From assembly GCA_963422445.2 (NCBI GenBank), contig OY729512.2, positions 4,960,001-5,024,000 of the forward strand: a stretch of DNA of 64,000 nucleotides, read 5' to 3'. The first letter of the stretch is position 1. Each line of letters opens with the position of its first letter. Positions 16,919 through 26,083 of the stretch are shown here, one piece after another. Made by a program: the position numbers and the translations under genes. The notes under the pieces are model-generated. The model worked only from the letters and a program-made list of their open reading frames with translations, was not told where the DNA came from and made no database searches. The DNA comes from G963422445 sp963422445. Lineage in GTDB: Bacteria > Pseudomonadota > Alphaproteobacteria > Thalassobaculales > Thalassobaculaceae.

Positions 16919-17171
16919 TCGGCCAATGTCCCCGCAAATTGCATCCTGACATTTCCGAGTATAGCGGATCGGGCGCCTGTTCCAAGATCGGAGATCCGCC
17001 CGGTTCATCACGGAACGACCTGGAAAAACAGCATGTCACAGGATATACCGGCGTCTGGATACTGCTGCGGAGCCAGGTTGCCCGGATGCTGGCGAAAGCG
17101 GCCGGGTTTCTACGTCGTGGTGGGTCTTTTTGCTTGCAAGGGCAGGTGCGCTGGTCTGTCATGCTGCAACG

Positions 17172-17513
17172 ATGGCAACCGATAACGATTACGAGCGCTT
17201 CCGTACGCGGCTGGATGCCCGCCGGGAAGACCTGCGGGCCTTGATTGCGAGCGCTCACGAACAGGCGCGTCCGGTTGAACTCGATCAGACACGGGTTGGT
17301 CGCCTGTCCCGTATGAACGCGCTTCAGGATCAGGCCATGGCTCGGGAAACCGAACGCCGGCGCCGTCTCGAACTGCTCCGGGTGGACACCGCGCTGAAAC
17401 GCTTTGCGGATGGCGAATATGGCTATTGCCTGGTCTGCGAGGAAGACATCCCGGTCAAACGGCTGGAGTTCGATCCGGCGATCACTGTCTGTGTCGACTG
17501 CGCAGGACGATAG
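17172..17513 (+). CDS. TraR/DksA-type zinc-finger protein
   Basis: A 113-residue protein with an N-terminal helical, charged region (RFRTRLDARREDLRALI; coiled-coil-like, about residues 8-75) and a C-terminal four-cysteine zinc finger, C86-x2-C89-x17-C107-x2-C110, in GYCLVCEEDIPVKRLEFDPA. Proteins of this fold bind in the RNA polymerase secondary channel and modulate transcription, as DksA does. It is shorter than E. coli DksA (151 residues) and lacks an obvious acidic D-x2-D coiled-coil tip, so it is a DksA-like protein rather than DksA itself. ATG at 17172 was chosen over an upstream in-frame start at 17130 because family proteins start close to the helical domain. Confidence 0.85.
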   Translation: MATDNDYERFRTRLDARREDLRALIASAHEQARPVELDQTRVGRLSRMNALQDQAMARETERRRRLELLRVDTALKRFADGEYGYCLVCEEDIPVKRLEFDPAITVCVDCAGR

Positions 17514-17701
17514 CGACGAACTCGTTATCACGCCAGGACGAAGGGCAGCCTGTGGCTTGTCATGGCCAGACCGACCCTGACAACGCTGATACAGTCCGGT
17601 CGATCCCGCCAGCATGGTCTCGCGCTGGTCCTCGATGTCCAGCGGGACCGGAACTGCATGCGACGGCACAACCAACATGGCAGCGCGCAATCACAACCCG
17701 G

Positions 17702-18736
17702 TCAGCGCGCTGCATCATAGGCTTTGAGTTTGTCGTAGAGACTCGCGCTCACCGTCACCCCGTCGCGACGAATTCGCGCGCGCGCCTTCCGCCTGCGCGA
17801 ACCGGGCAGGCGTGCGCCGTCCTGCCCCACGATGCGATCGACCAGCTTCGAGAGGCGCGTCGCATAGGCACCGCCGGAGAATATCAACGGGTCGATGGCG
17901 ATGAAAAAATGCCCGGTCCGCGGAGGCCCACCGGTATTGTCACCAAACGAACTGGCATCAGCGCTGAGCGTCGCTCCGGTCAACACGGCAGCCATGAGTT
18001 CGACCATGAGAGCGGTGCCCGCCCCCTTGTATCCTCCGGCCGGAGCCATAGTCCCGCGCAGCGCAGCTGCCGGATCGCGGGTGGGGCGACCATCGCTGTC
18101 AAAAGCCCAGTCGTCCGGAATCGGTTCGTCATTGGCGGCATGCACCAGGACTTCGCTCTTCGCGACCACGCTTGAGGACTGGTCGATCACGAAGGCAGCG
18201 CCGCCGTTCCCGTCCGGGGCGGCGCATGCAACCGGATTAGTTCCGAACACCGCCGTTCTGCCGCCGGCCGGCGCGATGGACGCTGGCGCATTCGTGTACC
18301 CCAGTCCGACCAGTCCGACCGCCGCCAGCGCCTCGACGTGATAACCGAGTACACCGCAGTTATAGGAGTTGGTGATCGCGAGACCCGCCAACCCGGATCC
18401 GCCAGCGCATTCGATAAGACGAGGAAGACCGAGGTCAATGGCAGGATGCGCAAACCCGTCCCTAGCATCGACCCGCACCGCTGCCGGCCCGACCTGTTCG
18501 ACAGAGGGCCGCGCATGGCCATCGATCTTTCCGCATCGCGCATGCTCGCAATAGGTCGGCAGACGGGCCAGACCGTGACTGTGTATCCCGTCGAGTTCGG
18601 CAGCCACGACTGACCGGGTCACGGAACCCGCATTGGCAATATCGGTGTTGCACGCCACAAGCACGGAGGATGTGAGATTCTCCACCTCGTCGATGGTCAA
18701 GGTGATCTTGCTGTCCGCGGCTGCCGACATCAGCAT
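17702..18736 (-). CDS. Malate/L-lactate dehydrogenase-family (Ldh_2) oxidoreductase
   Basis: A 344-residue NAD(P)-dependent dehydrogenase of the YlbC/ComC/Mdh family (Ldh_2), which act on 2-hydroxy acids, ureidoglycolate or delta-1-piperideine-2-carboxylate. Family marks are ELDGIHSHGLARLPTYCEHA, with the conserved SHG, then TNSYNCGVLGYHVE, FGTNPVACAAP, GYKGAGTALMVELMAAVLTGA and FFIAIDP. ATG at 18736. It is monocistronic here, near the catabolic cluster that starts at 19485, and may oxidise an intermediate of that pathway, but this is only suggested by position. Confidence 0.87.
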   Translation of the reverse strand: MLMSAAADSKITLTIDEVENLTSSVLVACNTDIANAGSVTRSVVAAELDGIHSHGLARLPTYCEHARCGKIDGHARPSVEQVGPAAVRVDARDGFAHPAIDLGLPRLIECAGGSGLAGLAITNSYNCGVLGYHVEALAAVGLVGLGYTNAPASIAPAGGRTAVFGTNPVACAAPDGNGGAAFVIDQSSSVVAKSEVLVHAANDEPIPDDWAFDSDGRPTRDPAAALRGTMAPAGGYKGAGTALMVELMAAVLTGATLSADASSFGDNTGGPPRTGHFFIAIDPLIFSGGAYATRLSKLVDRIVGQDGARLPGSRRRKARARIRRDGVTVSASLYDKLKAYDAAR

Positions 18737-18799
18737 GGTCTCCGTGGTCGATGGGGGCTAGTCGGCCGGAACCGGACGCGTTCGAAATGCATCGGATTT

Positions 18800-19345
18800 T
18801 CAGGCGGACAGGGCTAACGCCTCGTCCTCGATATCGAGCTGCAACACGTCATTGAACCGGTTGAATGCCCCACAGAGCGCGATGCGCCAAGTCAACTCGA
18901 CGATCTGGGCCTCGGTAAAATGCTGTCGCAGCCGTGTAAACATCGAATCCCGAATCCGGTGAAAATCCTTTGACACCGCAATCGCGTATTCCACCACCAA
19001 TTTGTCGACAGCATCGAATTCCGGATGCGTACCATAATCGAGGATCGCGTCAACGCCGTCTCGGCTCACGCCTTCGACAGTCAGAAACGGCCCGTGATGC
19101 GCTATGCAATAATCGCAGGCATTCACTTTCGAGACCGCAACCAGCGCCAGTTCCAGATAACGCCGCGGCAACAAGCCCTCGTCACGCAATTCGCTCAACA
19201 TCCCGAAGACATGACGAAGTATCGGCGCACGATGGCCCATGGCGCCGATAAGGCTGGAAAACGGGCCGTAACTCGACATGCTCTCGTATAGCGGCTGCAG
19301 GTCGGGCGGCGAGGCTCCACGTCCAACATAAGAAATTCGGGCCAA
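18800..19345 (-). CDS. Carboxymuconolactone decarboxylase-family (AhpD-like) protein
   Basis: A 181-residue alpha-helical protein of the AhpD/CMD superfamily. The redox motif CDYCIAHH (C77, C80 and the following His) is typical of peroxidase-type AhpD-like proteins rather than true decarboxylases. The C-terminal segment QIVELTWRIALCGAFNRFND fits the family fold. The start is a TTG at 19345, preceded by a strong GAGACGAGGA ribosome binding site; no better ATG lies nearby. It is divergent from the enolase-superfamily gene, with a 139-base spacer that must contain both promoters. Confidence 0.85.
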   Translation of the reverse strand: MARISYVGRGASPPDLQPLYESMSSYGPFSSLIGAMGHRAPILRHVFGMLSELRDEGLLPRRYLELALVAVSKVNACDYCIAHHGPFLTVEGVSRDGVDAILDYGTHPEFDAVDKLVVEYAIAVSKDFHRIRDSMFTRLRQHFTEAQIVELTWRIALCGAFNRFNDVLQLDIEDEALALSA

Positions 19346-19484
19346 TCCTCGTCTCCCTGATCACAGATAACGTCCATCATGCGGGCCGATCGAAACGGCG
19401 CCGGAAAATTGCCATTGCGGCAGCTTCAATGCCATCGTAGTTGATGTTCGATGTCGATACAAATGTCCTGCTTGGGAGCTCAAG

Positions 19485-20576
19485 ATGACCATCCATACTC
19501 TGCAAGCCGACCATTTCAGCATCCCGCTGCCGGTTACCCTGTCCGACAGCATGCACGGGGACATGGCAAGTTTCGAGTTGATCACGGCACGGATCACCGA
19601 CGAGGACGGGCTGCAGGGTCTCGGCTACACCTACACGCTCAGCGGCGCCGCACGGGCCATTCACAGCGTGGTGGCGCATGACATCGGACCGTTACTGCCC
19701 GGACAGGGCGCCGACCGGATCGAAGCGATCTGGAAATCACTGTGGTGGCACCTGCATTATGCTGGTCGCGGCGGTCTGGCCATGCATGCGATGTCGGCCG
19801 TCGATATTGCGCTCTGGGATCTACTGGGCAAACGAACCGGGCTGCCACTGTGGCGGCTGCTCGGCGGTGCCGACCCGAAGGTCAGGGCCTACGCCGGCGG
19901 CATCGATCTGCAGTTCAGTATCGACGACCTGCTGGCTCAGACCGACCGGAACCTTGAAAACGGATTCCGGGCCATCAAGATGAAGGTCGGACGCAACCTG
20001 CTGCGTGAGGATGTCACGCGGGTCGCAGCAATGCGGACTCACCTCGGGCCCGATTTTCCGTTGATGGTCGATGCAAACATGCGTTGGACCGTCGATGAGG
20101 CGATCCGCGCCGCCCGAGCGTTCCGGGACTTCGATCTGGTCTGGCTCGAGGAGCCGACGATCCCGGAGGACTTCGCCGGCCATGCGCGGATCCTGAGCGA
20201 AGGCGGTGTTCCGGTTTCGGCAGGCGAAAACTTGCATACGCTCTATGATTTCCAGCACATGCTGACGGCGAACGGCGTCAGCTATATCGAACCTGACGTG
20301 TCGAACTGTGGCGGCATCACCGTCTGGATGAAGGTGGCGCGGCTGGCCGAGGCGCGCAATCTTCCAGTCACGTCGCATGGTGTCCATGATATCCATGTAC
20401 ATCTTCTGGGCGCTATTCCGAACGCCTCCTATCTTGAGGTGCATGGTTTCGGGCTTGAACGGTTCATCGCCGAACCGCTGCGGATCTTCGACGGTTGCGC
20501 GACTGCCGGCGAGGTGCCGGGCCATGGTATTCGGTTCGACTGGGAACACCTCGACAGGTACCGGGTCCGGACGTAA
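19485..20576 (+). CDS. Mandelate racemase/muconate lactonizing enzyme-family protein (acid-sugar dehydratase-like)
   Basis: An enolase-superfamily enzyme of 363 residues, which abstracts the proton next to a carboxylate with magnesium help. The catalytic layout is clear: K165-x-K167 in AIKMKVG, metal ligands D196 (VDAN), E222 (LEEP) and E248 (SAGEN), D271, and His298/His301 in SHGVHD. The K-x-K plus His pair places it in the mandelate racemase subgroup, most of which are acid-sugar dehydratases or racemases. ATG at 19485 with GGGAG upstream. It is followed by hyuA and hyuB on the same strand after a 228-base gap, and may feed or drain the same pathway. Exact substrate unknown. Confidence 0.88.
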   Translation: MTIHTLQADHFSIPLPVTLSDSMHGDMASFELITARITDEDGLQGLGYTYTLSGAARAIHSVVAHDIGPLLPGQGADRIEAIWKSLWWHLHYAGRGGLAMHAMSAVDIALWDLLGKRTGLPLWRLLGGADPKVRAYAGGIDLQFSIDDLLAQTDRNLENGFRAIKMKVGRNLLREDVTRVAAMRTHLGPDFPLMVDANMRWTVDEAIRAARAFRDFDLVWLEEPTIPEDFAGHARILSEGGVPVSAGENLHTLYDFQHMLTANGVSYIEPDVSNCGGITVWMKVARLAEARNLPVTSHGVHDIHVHLLGAIPNASYLEVHGFGLERFIAEPLRIFDGCATAGEVPGHGIRFDWEHLDRYRVRT

Positions 20577-20804
20577 ACCGGCAGCATGTACCCCTGCCCC
20601 GCTTTTCAGTACCCTTGGCCGCGCGTGCAGGTCTGCGCCGCGGCACTGTGGTGACAGGGCATACCGTATGCAACACTCGGATTGGACGCAGGCCGGGTTT
20701 GAGTTCGCGCACCGTTCCGGTTAATGTATCCTACCTCTTTTTTGCGGGAGGTCGAGCCTGCAAGATACGAAGTCGAGCAATTTCCAAGATCGAATTGGCG
20801 TCGA

Positions 20805-22862
20805 ATGATCATAACTGACCCGAAATTCGAGTATTGCGTCGGTGTTGACGTTGGTGGGACGTTTACCGACCTCGTGCTCTTCGACTCCCGTACGAGCCGC
20901 TTCCGGACCATCAAGACGCCATCGACTCCGGAAAACCACGCAGACGGCGTGTTTCGGGCGGTGGAGGAGGCCGTTTCGAACGAGACCGCTCTCGTCACTC
21001 GTTTCAGTCATGGCAGCACAATTGCGACGAACACCGTCCTCGAACGCCGCGGCGCGCGCCTCGGCGTGCTGACGACGACCGGTTTCCGCGACGTACTCAT
21101 AGTCGGTCGCGGAAACCGGATTCGCCTTTACGACGTCAAGGCGGTGCGCCCGGCCGGGTTGGTGACCCGATCGGATATCATCGAGATCGACGAAAGAAGC
21201 GACGCCACAGGAACTGTCGTCAAGCCGCTCGACGAGACCATGGTGACGGATGCCTGCCGCACCCTCGCAGAGCGGGGAATTCAAGCGCTCGCAATCTGTT
21301 TCCTGCATTCCTACGCCAATCCGGACCACGAGCGGCGCGCCGCCGGGATCGCGCGCCGCCTGCTTCCGGATGTGTATATCTCCCTGTCATCGGATGTACT
21401 CGCCGAGTTGCGCGAGTTCGAGCGATTTTCGACGACGGCCCTGAACGCTTACGTGGCGCCGGCCACCGCCAGATATCTGAACGACATGCAGGCCGGACTG
21501 CGGGCGCGGGGAATCGGAGCGCCGCTGCAGATCATGGGATCGAATGGCGGAATCTGGACGGCCGAACGGATGACCGAACGTCCTGTGAATGCGATGTTGT
21601 CAGGGCCGGCAGGCGGAGTCGCCGCGGCGGCGATCCTCGCGAAACATCTCGCCATTCCGGATTTCATCACCTATGACATGGGAGGCACGAGTACCGATAC
21701 CTGCCTGGTCCGCGGTTATCGCCAGGAAATGGCGACAGAAGGCCGGATCGGTCCATTTCCCAACCGGGTGCCACAGATCGAGATCAATACCGTCGGCGCT
21801 GGCGGTGGCAGTATCGCGTCGGTCGGACCGGGCGGTTTCTTCACTGTCGGGCCGCGTTCGGCCGGTGCGCAACCAGGCCCGGCCTGTTACGGCATGGGCG
21901 GCGTCGAGGCGACGGTCACAGACGCGAACGTGGTTCTCGGCCGATTCCGGCCAGCCGATGCGCTCGGCGGCGCGATCACCATCGATGTAGCCGCGGCGAC
22001 AGCGGCGGTCACGGAGGTCGCCGACAGACTCAATCTCGACCTCGAACGGGCCGCCGAAGGCATCATCGATATCGCCGTCACTCGAATGACCGCGTCAGTG
22101 AAGGAGATATCCGTCATGCGAGGTCTGGATCCGCGCGACTTCGCCCTGCTTGCCTATGGCGGCGCGGGACCGCTGCACGCGGCGCTGATTGCTGCCGACC
22201 TCGGAATGGCGAAAATCATCATACCACCGTTACCTGGCGCCTTTTCCGCGCTCGGCCTTCTCATTGCGGAGCGGCGCCACGATGCCAGCCAGACCCTGCT
22301 GACCCCGCTGTCGGACATACGGATCGAACAAATAGAGGAGGTCTTGAAGCCCCTGCGCGAACAGGTCAGGACGGCGCTGGTCGCCGACGGTCTGGACGAA
22401 TCGCGAATCAATCTCGAAACGGTACTCGACATGCGCTTCGATGGCCAGGCGTTCGAACTTTCGGTTCCTGTCGATACCGCGCTTGAGTCAACGGCCGTGC
22501 TCGCGACCTGTTTTCGGACCGCCTATCGCGAACGTTACGGGGTTGAAGACGATGATCCGGTCGAGATCGTGGTCTATCGCGTTATCGGCCGCGGGCCAGC
22601 CGGCGAGATCGGGATGCCGGCCGCAGATGCGGCAGGTGGTCGCGATTCCGAGATCGGACGCCGGGAAGCCTGCTTCGGCGGTCAATGGCTTGAAACGGTC
22701 CTGCACGACCGCGGGCGTCTAGTCGCGGGTGAGCGGATTGTCGGGCCCGCGATCATTGAAGAATCCGGCGCGACGACTCTCGTGCCGCCAGATTTCGTGG
22801 CGGCAGCCGGTGCAAACGGATGCCTGATCTTGACCCGTGGTGGGAACGATGCCAGATATTGA
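20805..22862 (+). CDS. hyuA: Hydantoinase/oxoprolinase family protein, subunit A (pair 1)
   Basis: A 685-residue subunit of the HyuA/5-oxoprolinase/acetone-carboxylase family, which uses ATP to open cyclic amides or to activate ketones. The N-terminal Hydant_A_N domain opens with VGVDVGGTFTDLVLFD (acetate-kinase-like phosphate site) and HGSTIATNTVLERRGAR. The central domain has TYDMGGTSTDTCLVRG, GAGGGSIASV and GARSAGAQPGP-like residues (PRSAGAQPGPACYG). A C-terminal domain follows. ATG at 20805 was chosen because the ATPase domain begins right after it; the frame is open upstream without support. It overlaps hyuB by 14 bases, so the two subunits are translationally coupled. Confidence 0.9.
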   Translation: MIITDPKFEYCVGVDVGGTFTDLVLFDSRTSRFRTIKTPSTPENHADGVFRAVEEAVSNETALVTRFSHGSTIATNTVLERRGARLGVLTTTGFRDVLIVGRGNRIRLYDVKAVRPAGLVTRSDIIEIDERSDATGTVVKPLDETMVTDACRTLAERGIQALAICFLHSYANPDHERRAAGIARRLLPDVYISLSSDVLAELREFERFSTTALNAYVAPATARYLNDMQAGLRARGIGAPLQIMGSNGGIWTAERMTERPVNAMLSGPAGGVAAAAILAKHLAIPDFITYDMGGTSTDTCLVRGYRQEMATEGRIGPFPNRVPQIEINTVGAGGGSIASVGPGGFFTVGPRSAGAQPGPACYGMGGVEATVTDANVVLGRFRPADALGGAITIDVAAATAAVTEVADRLNLDLERAAEGIIDIAVTRMTASVKEISVMRGLDPRDFALLAYGGAGPLHAALIAADLGMAKIIIPPLPGAFSALGLLIAERRHDASQTLLTPLSDIRIEQIEEVLKPLREQVRTALVADGLDESRINLETVLDMRFDGQAFELSVPVDTALESTAVLATCFRTAYRERYGVEDDDPVEIVVYRVIGRGPAGEIGMPAADAAGGRDSEIGRREACFGGQWLETVLHDRGRLVAGERIVGPAIIEESGATTLVPPDFVAAAGANGCLILTRGGNDARY

Positions 22863-24927
22863 CCCGATTACACTGGAAGTGATTACCGAAGGCCTGATCT
22901 CCGTTGTCCGGGAGATGCGTGCCACCGTGTTCCGCACCGCCCGTTCGGTCGCCATCCACGAGGCCCGCGATTTTTCCTGCGGTCTGTTCGATCCATCAGG
23001 CCAGGTCGTAGCCCAGTCCGAAGATATTGGCAGCCATGTCGTGCCGCTGCCGTGGTCAGTCGAAGAAGCACTGAAGGATCTTGGCGCGACCCTGGCGCCG
23101 GGTGACGTGATCCTGATGAACGACCCCTATCGTCAGGGGACTCATCTGAATGACGTTACGATCGTCTATCCCATTTTCCGCGACGGCAGACTGGTTTTTC
23201 TTCCTGCGGTGCGTGAGCACTGGGCCGATGTCGGCGGAGCAGTACCAGGATCCATGTCGGGAACCGCGAATGAAATCTATCAGGAAGGCATCCGCATACC
23301 TCCGGTCAAGATCATCGAAGGCGGCCGGCTGAACGGGGCCCTGATGGAGGTTCTGCTCAGCAACATGCGGGTACGGGCGGACCGGCAGGGCGATTTCAAT
23401 TCCGGTCTGGCGGCCTGCCACACCGCGGAGCGGCGAATCGACGAACTTACCTCACGCTACGGCATCGAAACACTCCAGGCGGCTGTCACCTTGAACCTCG
23501 ATCGATCGGAAACCCGGATGCGCGAGCACATCCGGGGTCTTCCGAACGGAGTCTACTATTACGAGGATTATCTCGAAACCTTCACGCAGAACGGATTCAC
23601 GCCGCTTCTGCTCCCGATCACGCTCACCATAGAAGATGATCGTCTGCAGGCGGATTTCGAAGGGGTTTCGCCACAGGTTCCAGCCCCCGTCAACTCGACT
23701 CTCGCCGTTTCGGCCGCGTCGGTGCTGATCACGCTGAAATCGGTTCTCGATCCGGGCCATGCCCTGAATCACGGATCATTCCGGCCGGTCGAGGTCGTGG
23801 CGCCGCCAGCGACGATCGTGAACGTGATCCATCCGGCACCGGCCGGAAGTCATGGCGAAATCCGCAAACGCATCGTCGCCGTGATGCTTGGCGCACTGTC
23901 CGGAGCGTGTCCGGAACGGGTGTCCGCAGACATCCACCGGACATCGTTCCACAACCTGATCGGCGGTGTCGATGTCGCCACCGGACGCGAGTATGTGCAT
24001 TACGAATGGTCATCGGGGGGCAATGGCGGATTTGCCGAAGCTGACGGCCCGAGCGCGATGGCTGCGATCGATTGGGGCGATCTCAGCACGGTGCAACCGA
24101 CCGAGGTTCTAGAAACGCGGTACCCGCTGCACGTCGAGTGGTCCCGATTGGGTCTGGATTCCGGCGGGCCGGGGCGCCGGCGCGGTGGTCTCGGAATGCG
24201 CCGTTCGCTGCGCCTGACCCGTGGCGAGGCCCGGTATTCCTTGCTCGCGGACGGGGCCATCATGCCCCCGTTCGGAATATTGGGCGGCGATTCGGGTGGA
24301 ACCGTCGAGAGTTTCGTGACACGGGCAGATGGCGCACGGATCGACTTCGCGACGCCCGGCAAGGTCGGCGGCCAATTGATAGAAGCGGGCGACGCCGTGG
24401 TGTTGCAGTCCGCCGGCGGCGGCGGATACGGCGATCCGCTTGCGAGAGATCCGGAACTGGTCGCGCTTGATGTCTGCGAGGATTTTGTGTCGCGGGACGT
24501 GGCGGAAAGCGTTTATGGCGTAATCCTGATGCCAGACGGCAGCGTCGACGAAACCGCCACATCGGCATTGCGCGCCCGGTTGGCGGCGGCCCGCCTTCAT
24601 TTGACTGTCATGCCCGACGAACGGAACGCCTATGAAAAGTCGGGCCCAAGCCGACGGCGGACCGGAAGACTTAATCCGGCAGACGCATTGACCTTCGGCC
24701 TCGCCGAGGACGACCGGTTCGAATTGGTCGCCCACGCCGCGCCACTGCGGGCATGGCTCAGACTGGACGGCAATGTTCCGCCGGGTTGCATCCCGATCGA
24801 CAACCTTGGTCGGATCATTCTCGGCGTCCAGCCGGACGTGACCGTCATGGCCAGGCCCTTGCGGGTGCCGAGAGTGATACCCTCGATACCCGGTGCCGGT
24901 CTGGCCGGCAGCGCACGCCGGGGCTGA
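22849..24927 (+). CDS. hyuB: Hydantoinase/oxoprolinase family protein, subunit B (pair 1), with C-terminal extension
   Basis: The partner subunit of the HyuA-type enzyme, 692 residues. The family core starts at DPITLEVITEGLISVVREM and continues with RTARSVAIHEARDFSCGLFD, LMNDPYRQGTHLNDVTIV, HWADVGGAVPGSMSG and AGGGGYGDPLARDPE. After the usual end of the family (about residue 560-600) there is an additional segment with MPDERNAYEKSGPSRRR and ILGVQPDVTVMARPL that I do not recognise. The second pair's HyuB (29327-30988) lacks it and has 553 residues. ATG at 22849, inside the hyuA stop region. Whether the enzyme hydrolyses a hydantoin or oxoproline or carboxylates a ketone cannot be told. Confidence 0.88.
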   Translation: MPDIDPITLEVITEGLISVVREMRATVFRTARSVAIHEARDFSCGLFDPSGQVVAQSEDIGSHVVPLPWSVEEALKDLGATLAPGDVILMNDPYRQGTHLNDVTIVYPIFRDGRLVFLPAVREHWADVGGAVPGSMSGTANEIYQEGIRIPPVKIIEGGRLNGALMEVLLSNMRVRADRQGDFNSGLAACHTAERRIDELTSRYGIETLQAAVTLNLDRSETRMREHIRGLPNGVYYYEDYLETFTQNGFTPLLLPITLTIEDDRLQADFEGVSPQVPAPVNSTLAVSAASVLITLKSVLDPGHALNHGSFRPVEVVAPPATIVNVIHPAPAGSHGEIRKRIVAVMLGALSGACPERVSADIHRTSFHNLIGGVDVATGREYVHYEWSSGGNGGFAEADGPSAMAAIDWGDLSTVQPTEVLETRYPLHVEWSRLGLDSGGPGRRRGGLGMRRSLRLTRGEARYSLLADGAIMPPFGILGGDSGGTVESFVTRADGARIDFATPGKVGGQLIEAGDAVVLQSAGGGGYGDPLARDPELVALDVCEDFVSRDVAESVYGVILMPDGSVDETATSALRARLAAARLHLTVMPDERNAYEKSGPSRRRTGRLNPADALTFGLAEDDRFELVAHAAPLRAWLRLDGNVPPGCIPIDNLGRIILGVQPDVTVMARPLRVPRVIPSIPGAGLAGSARRG

Positions 24928-25143
24928 CCGCGCCATGCCTTTGCGTCACCCGGCACTGCGATTTGAGCGCGTGCTGTTGCTCCATTGTCATCATCGTCTT
25001 GAATGCCGGTGCATTCCGCACCGCTCCGTCGACGCCTCATCTGATTGCAGCCGATGGTCGCCGACCAGAACCGCGCCTTCTAGTTAGACTTCAAGTGCGG
25101 GCGCCCTTTGACTGCCCGCCGCACCGCTGATACAGTTGTCGTT

Positions 25144-25848
25144 ATGACATTGGCGAACAAGACCGTGATCGTTACCGGCGGCGCATCCGGCATTGGCGCC
25201 GAGGCCGCGGCTCTGCTACGGGCTGGCGGCGCCAGAACCATAATCGTGGACCGTGCCGGTGCGGCCGACATAACCGGTGACGTGACCGATCTGGCTGTCG
25301 TCGCCGCCACGATGAAATCCGTCGGTACATTGCACGGACTCGTGACGGCCGCCGGCATTTCGGAAGCCGGCGTTGCTCTCGACGCCATAGAACCGGATGC
25401 GTGGGACCGGGTTTTTGCCGTCAACGTCAAGGCAACCTGGATGTGGATCGCGGCCGCTCTGCCCCCGATGCGCGCTGCGGGCGGCGGTTCCGTCGTGGCG
25501 ATCGCGTCACAGCTGGCCTTTGCCGGCGGAACCAGAAACGCGGCTTACATCGCGTCCAAAGGCGCAGTGGTATCCCTCGTAAAGACGGCGGCAGTCGAAC
25601 TGGCGGCTGACGGCATTCGTGTGAACGCGGTTGCCCCCGGCGCAACCGACACGCCAATGCTTCGGCGCAGTCTCTCGCGTCAACCGGATCCGGCCGCGGC
25701 CGAGGCGCGGTCTCGTGCCCGCCACGCCATGGGCCGATTTGGCCAGCCGCGGGAGATTGCCGAAGCGATCTGTTTCCTTCTTTCGCCCGGAGCGAGTTTC
25801 GTGACAGGCGTGACTTTGCCGGTCGATGGCGGATGGCTTGCGGCCTGA
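25144..25848 (+). CDS. SDR-family NAD(P)-dependent oxidoreductase
   Basis: A classical short-chain dehydrogenase of 234 residues. The cofactor motif TGGASGIG is at 11-18 and the VTAAG segment follows near residue 67. The catalytic residues are S122, Y135 and K139 (YIASKGA), and NAVAPGATDTPM and the C-terminal VDGGW are present. An acidic residue after the second beta strand (IIVDRA) suggests a preference for NAD. ATG at 25144; the frame extends to 25108. It sits between hyuB and the TRAP genes on the same strand with gaps of about 216 and 235 bases, so it may be separately transcribed. Confidence 0.88.
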   Translation: MTLANKTVIVTGGASGIGAEAAALLRAGGARTIIVDRAGAADITGDVTDLAVVAATMKSVGTLHGLVTAAGISEAGVALDAIEPDAWDRVFAVNVKATWMWIAAALPPMRAAGGGSVVAIASQLAFAGGTRNAAYIASKGAVVSLVKTAAVELAADGIRVNAVAPGATDTPMLRRSLSRQPDPAAAEARSRARHAMGRFGQPREIAEAICFLLSPGASFVTGVTLPVDGGWLAA

Positions 25849-26083
25849 TCCATGACGGGTAACCTTCACTACTGTCGCTTGACTGTCGCTTGATGCGGAA
25901 CAGCGAAGCCGCAATCGGGCCGCGCATGGTCAGTCCAGACATGCGATGGCCGCCAATGGTATTCTCCCGCACGGCACTCGCGTCTGCCGGTTTCGGGGCG
26001 GCGTACGTTTTTCTGAGCCAAACGTCCCGCTTCGGTCTATCGTATCGGACATTGCGTGGACTAATGACAAAGGAGGGTATGTA

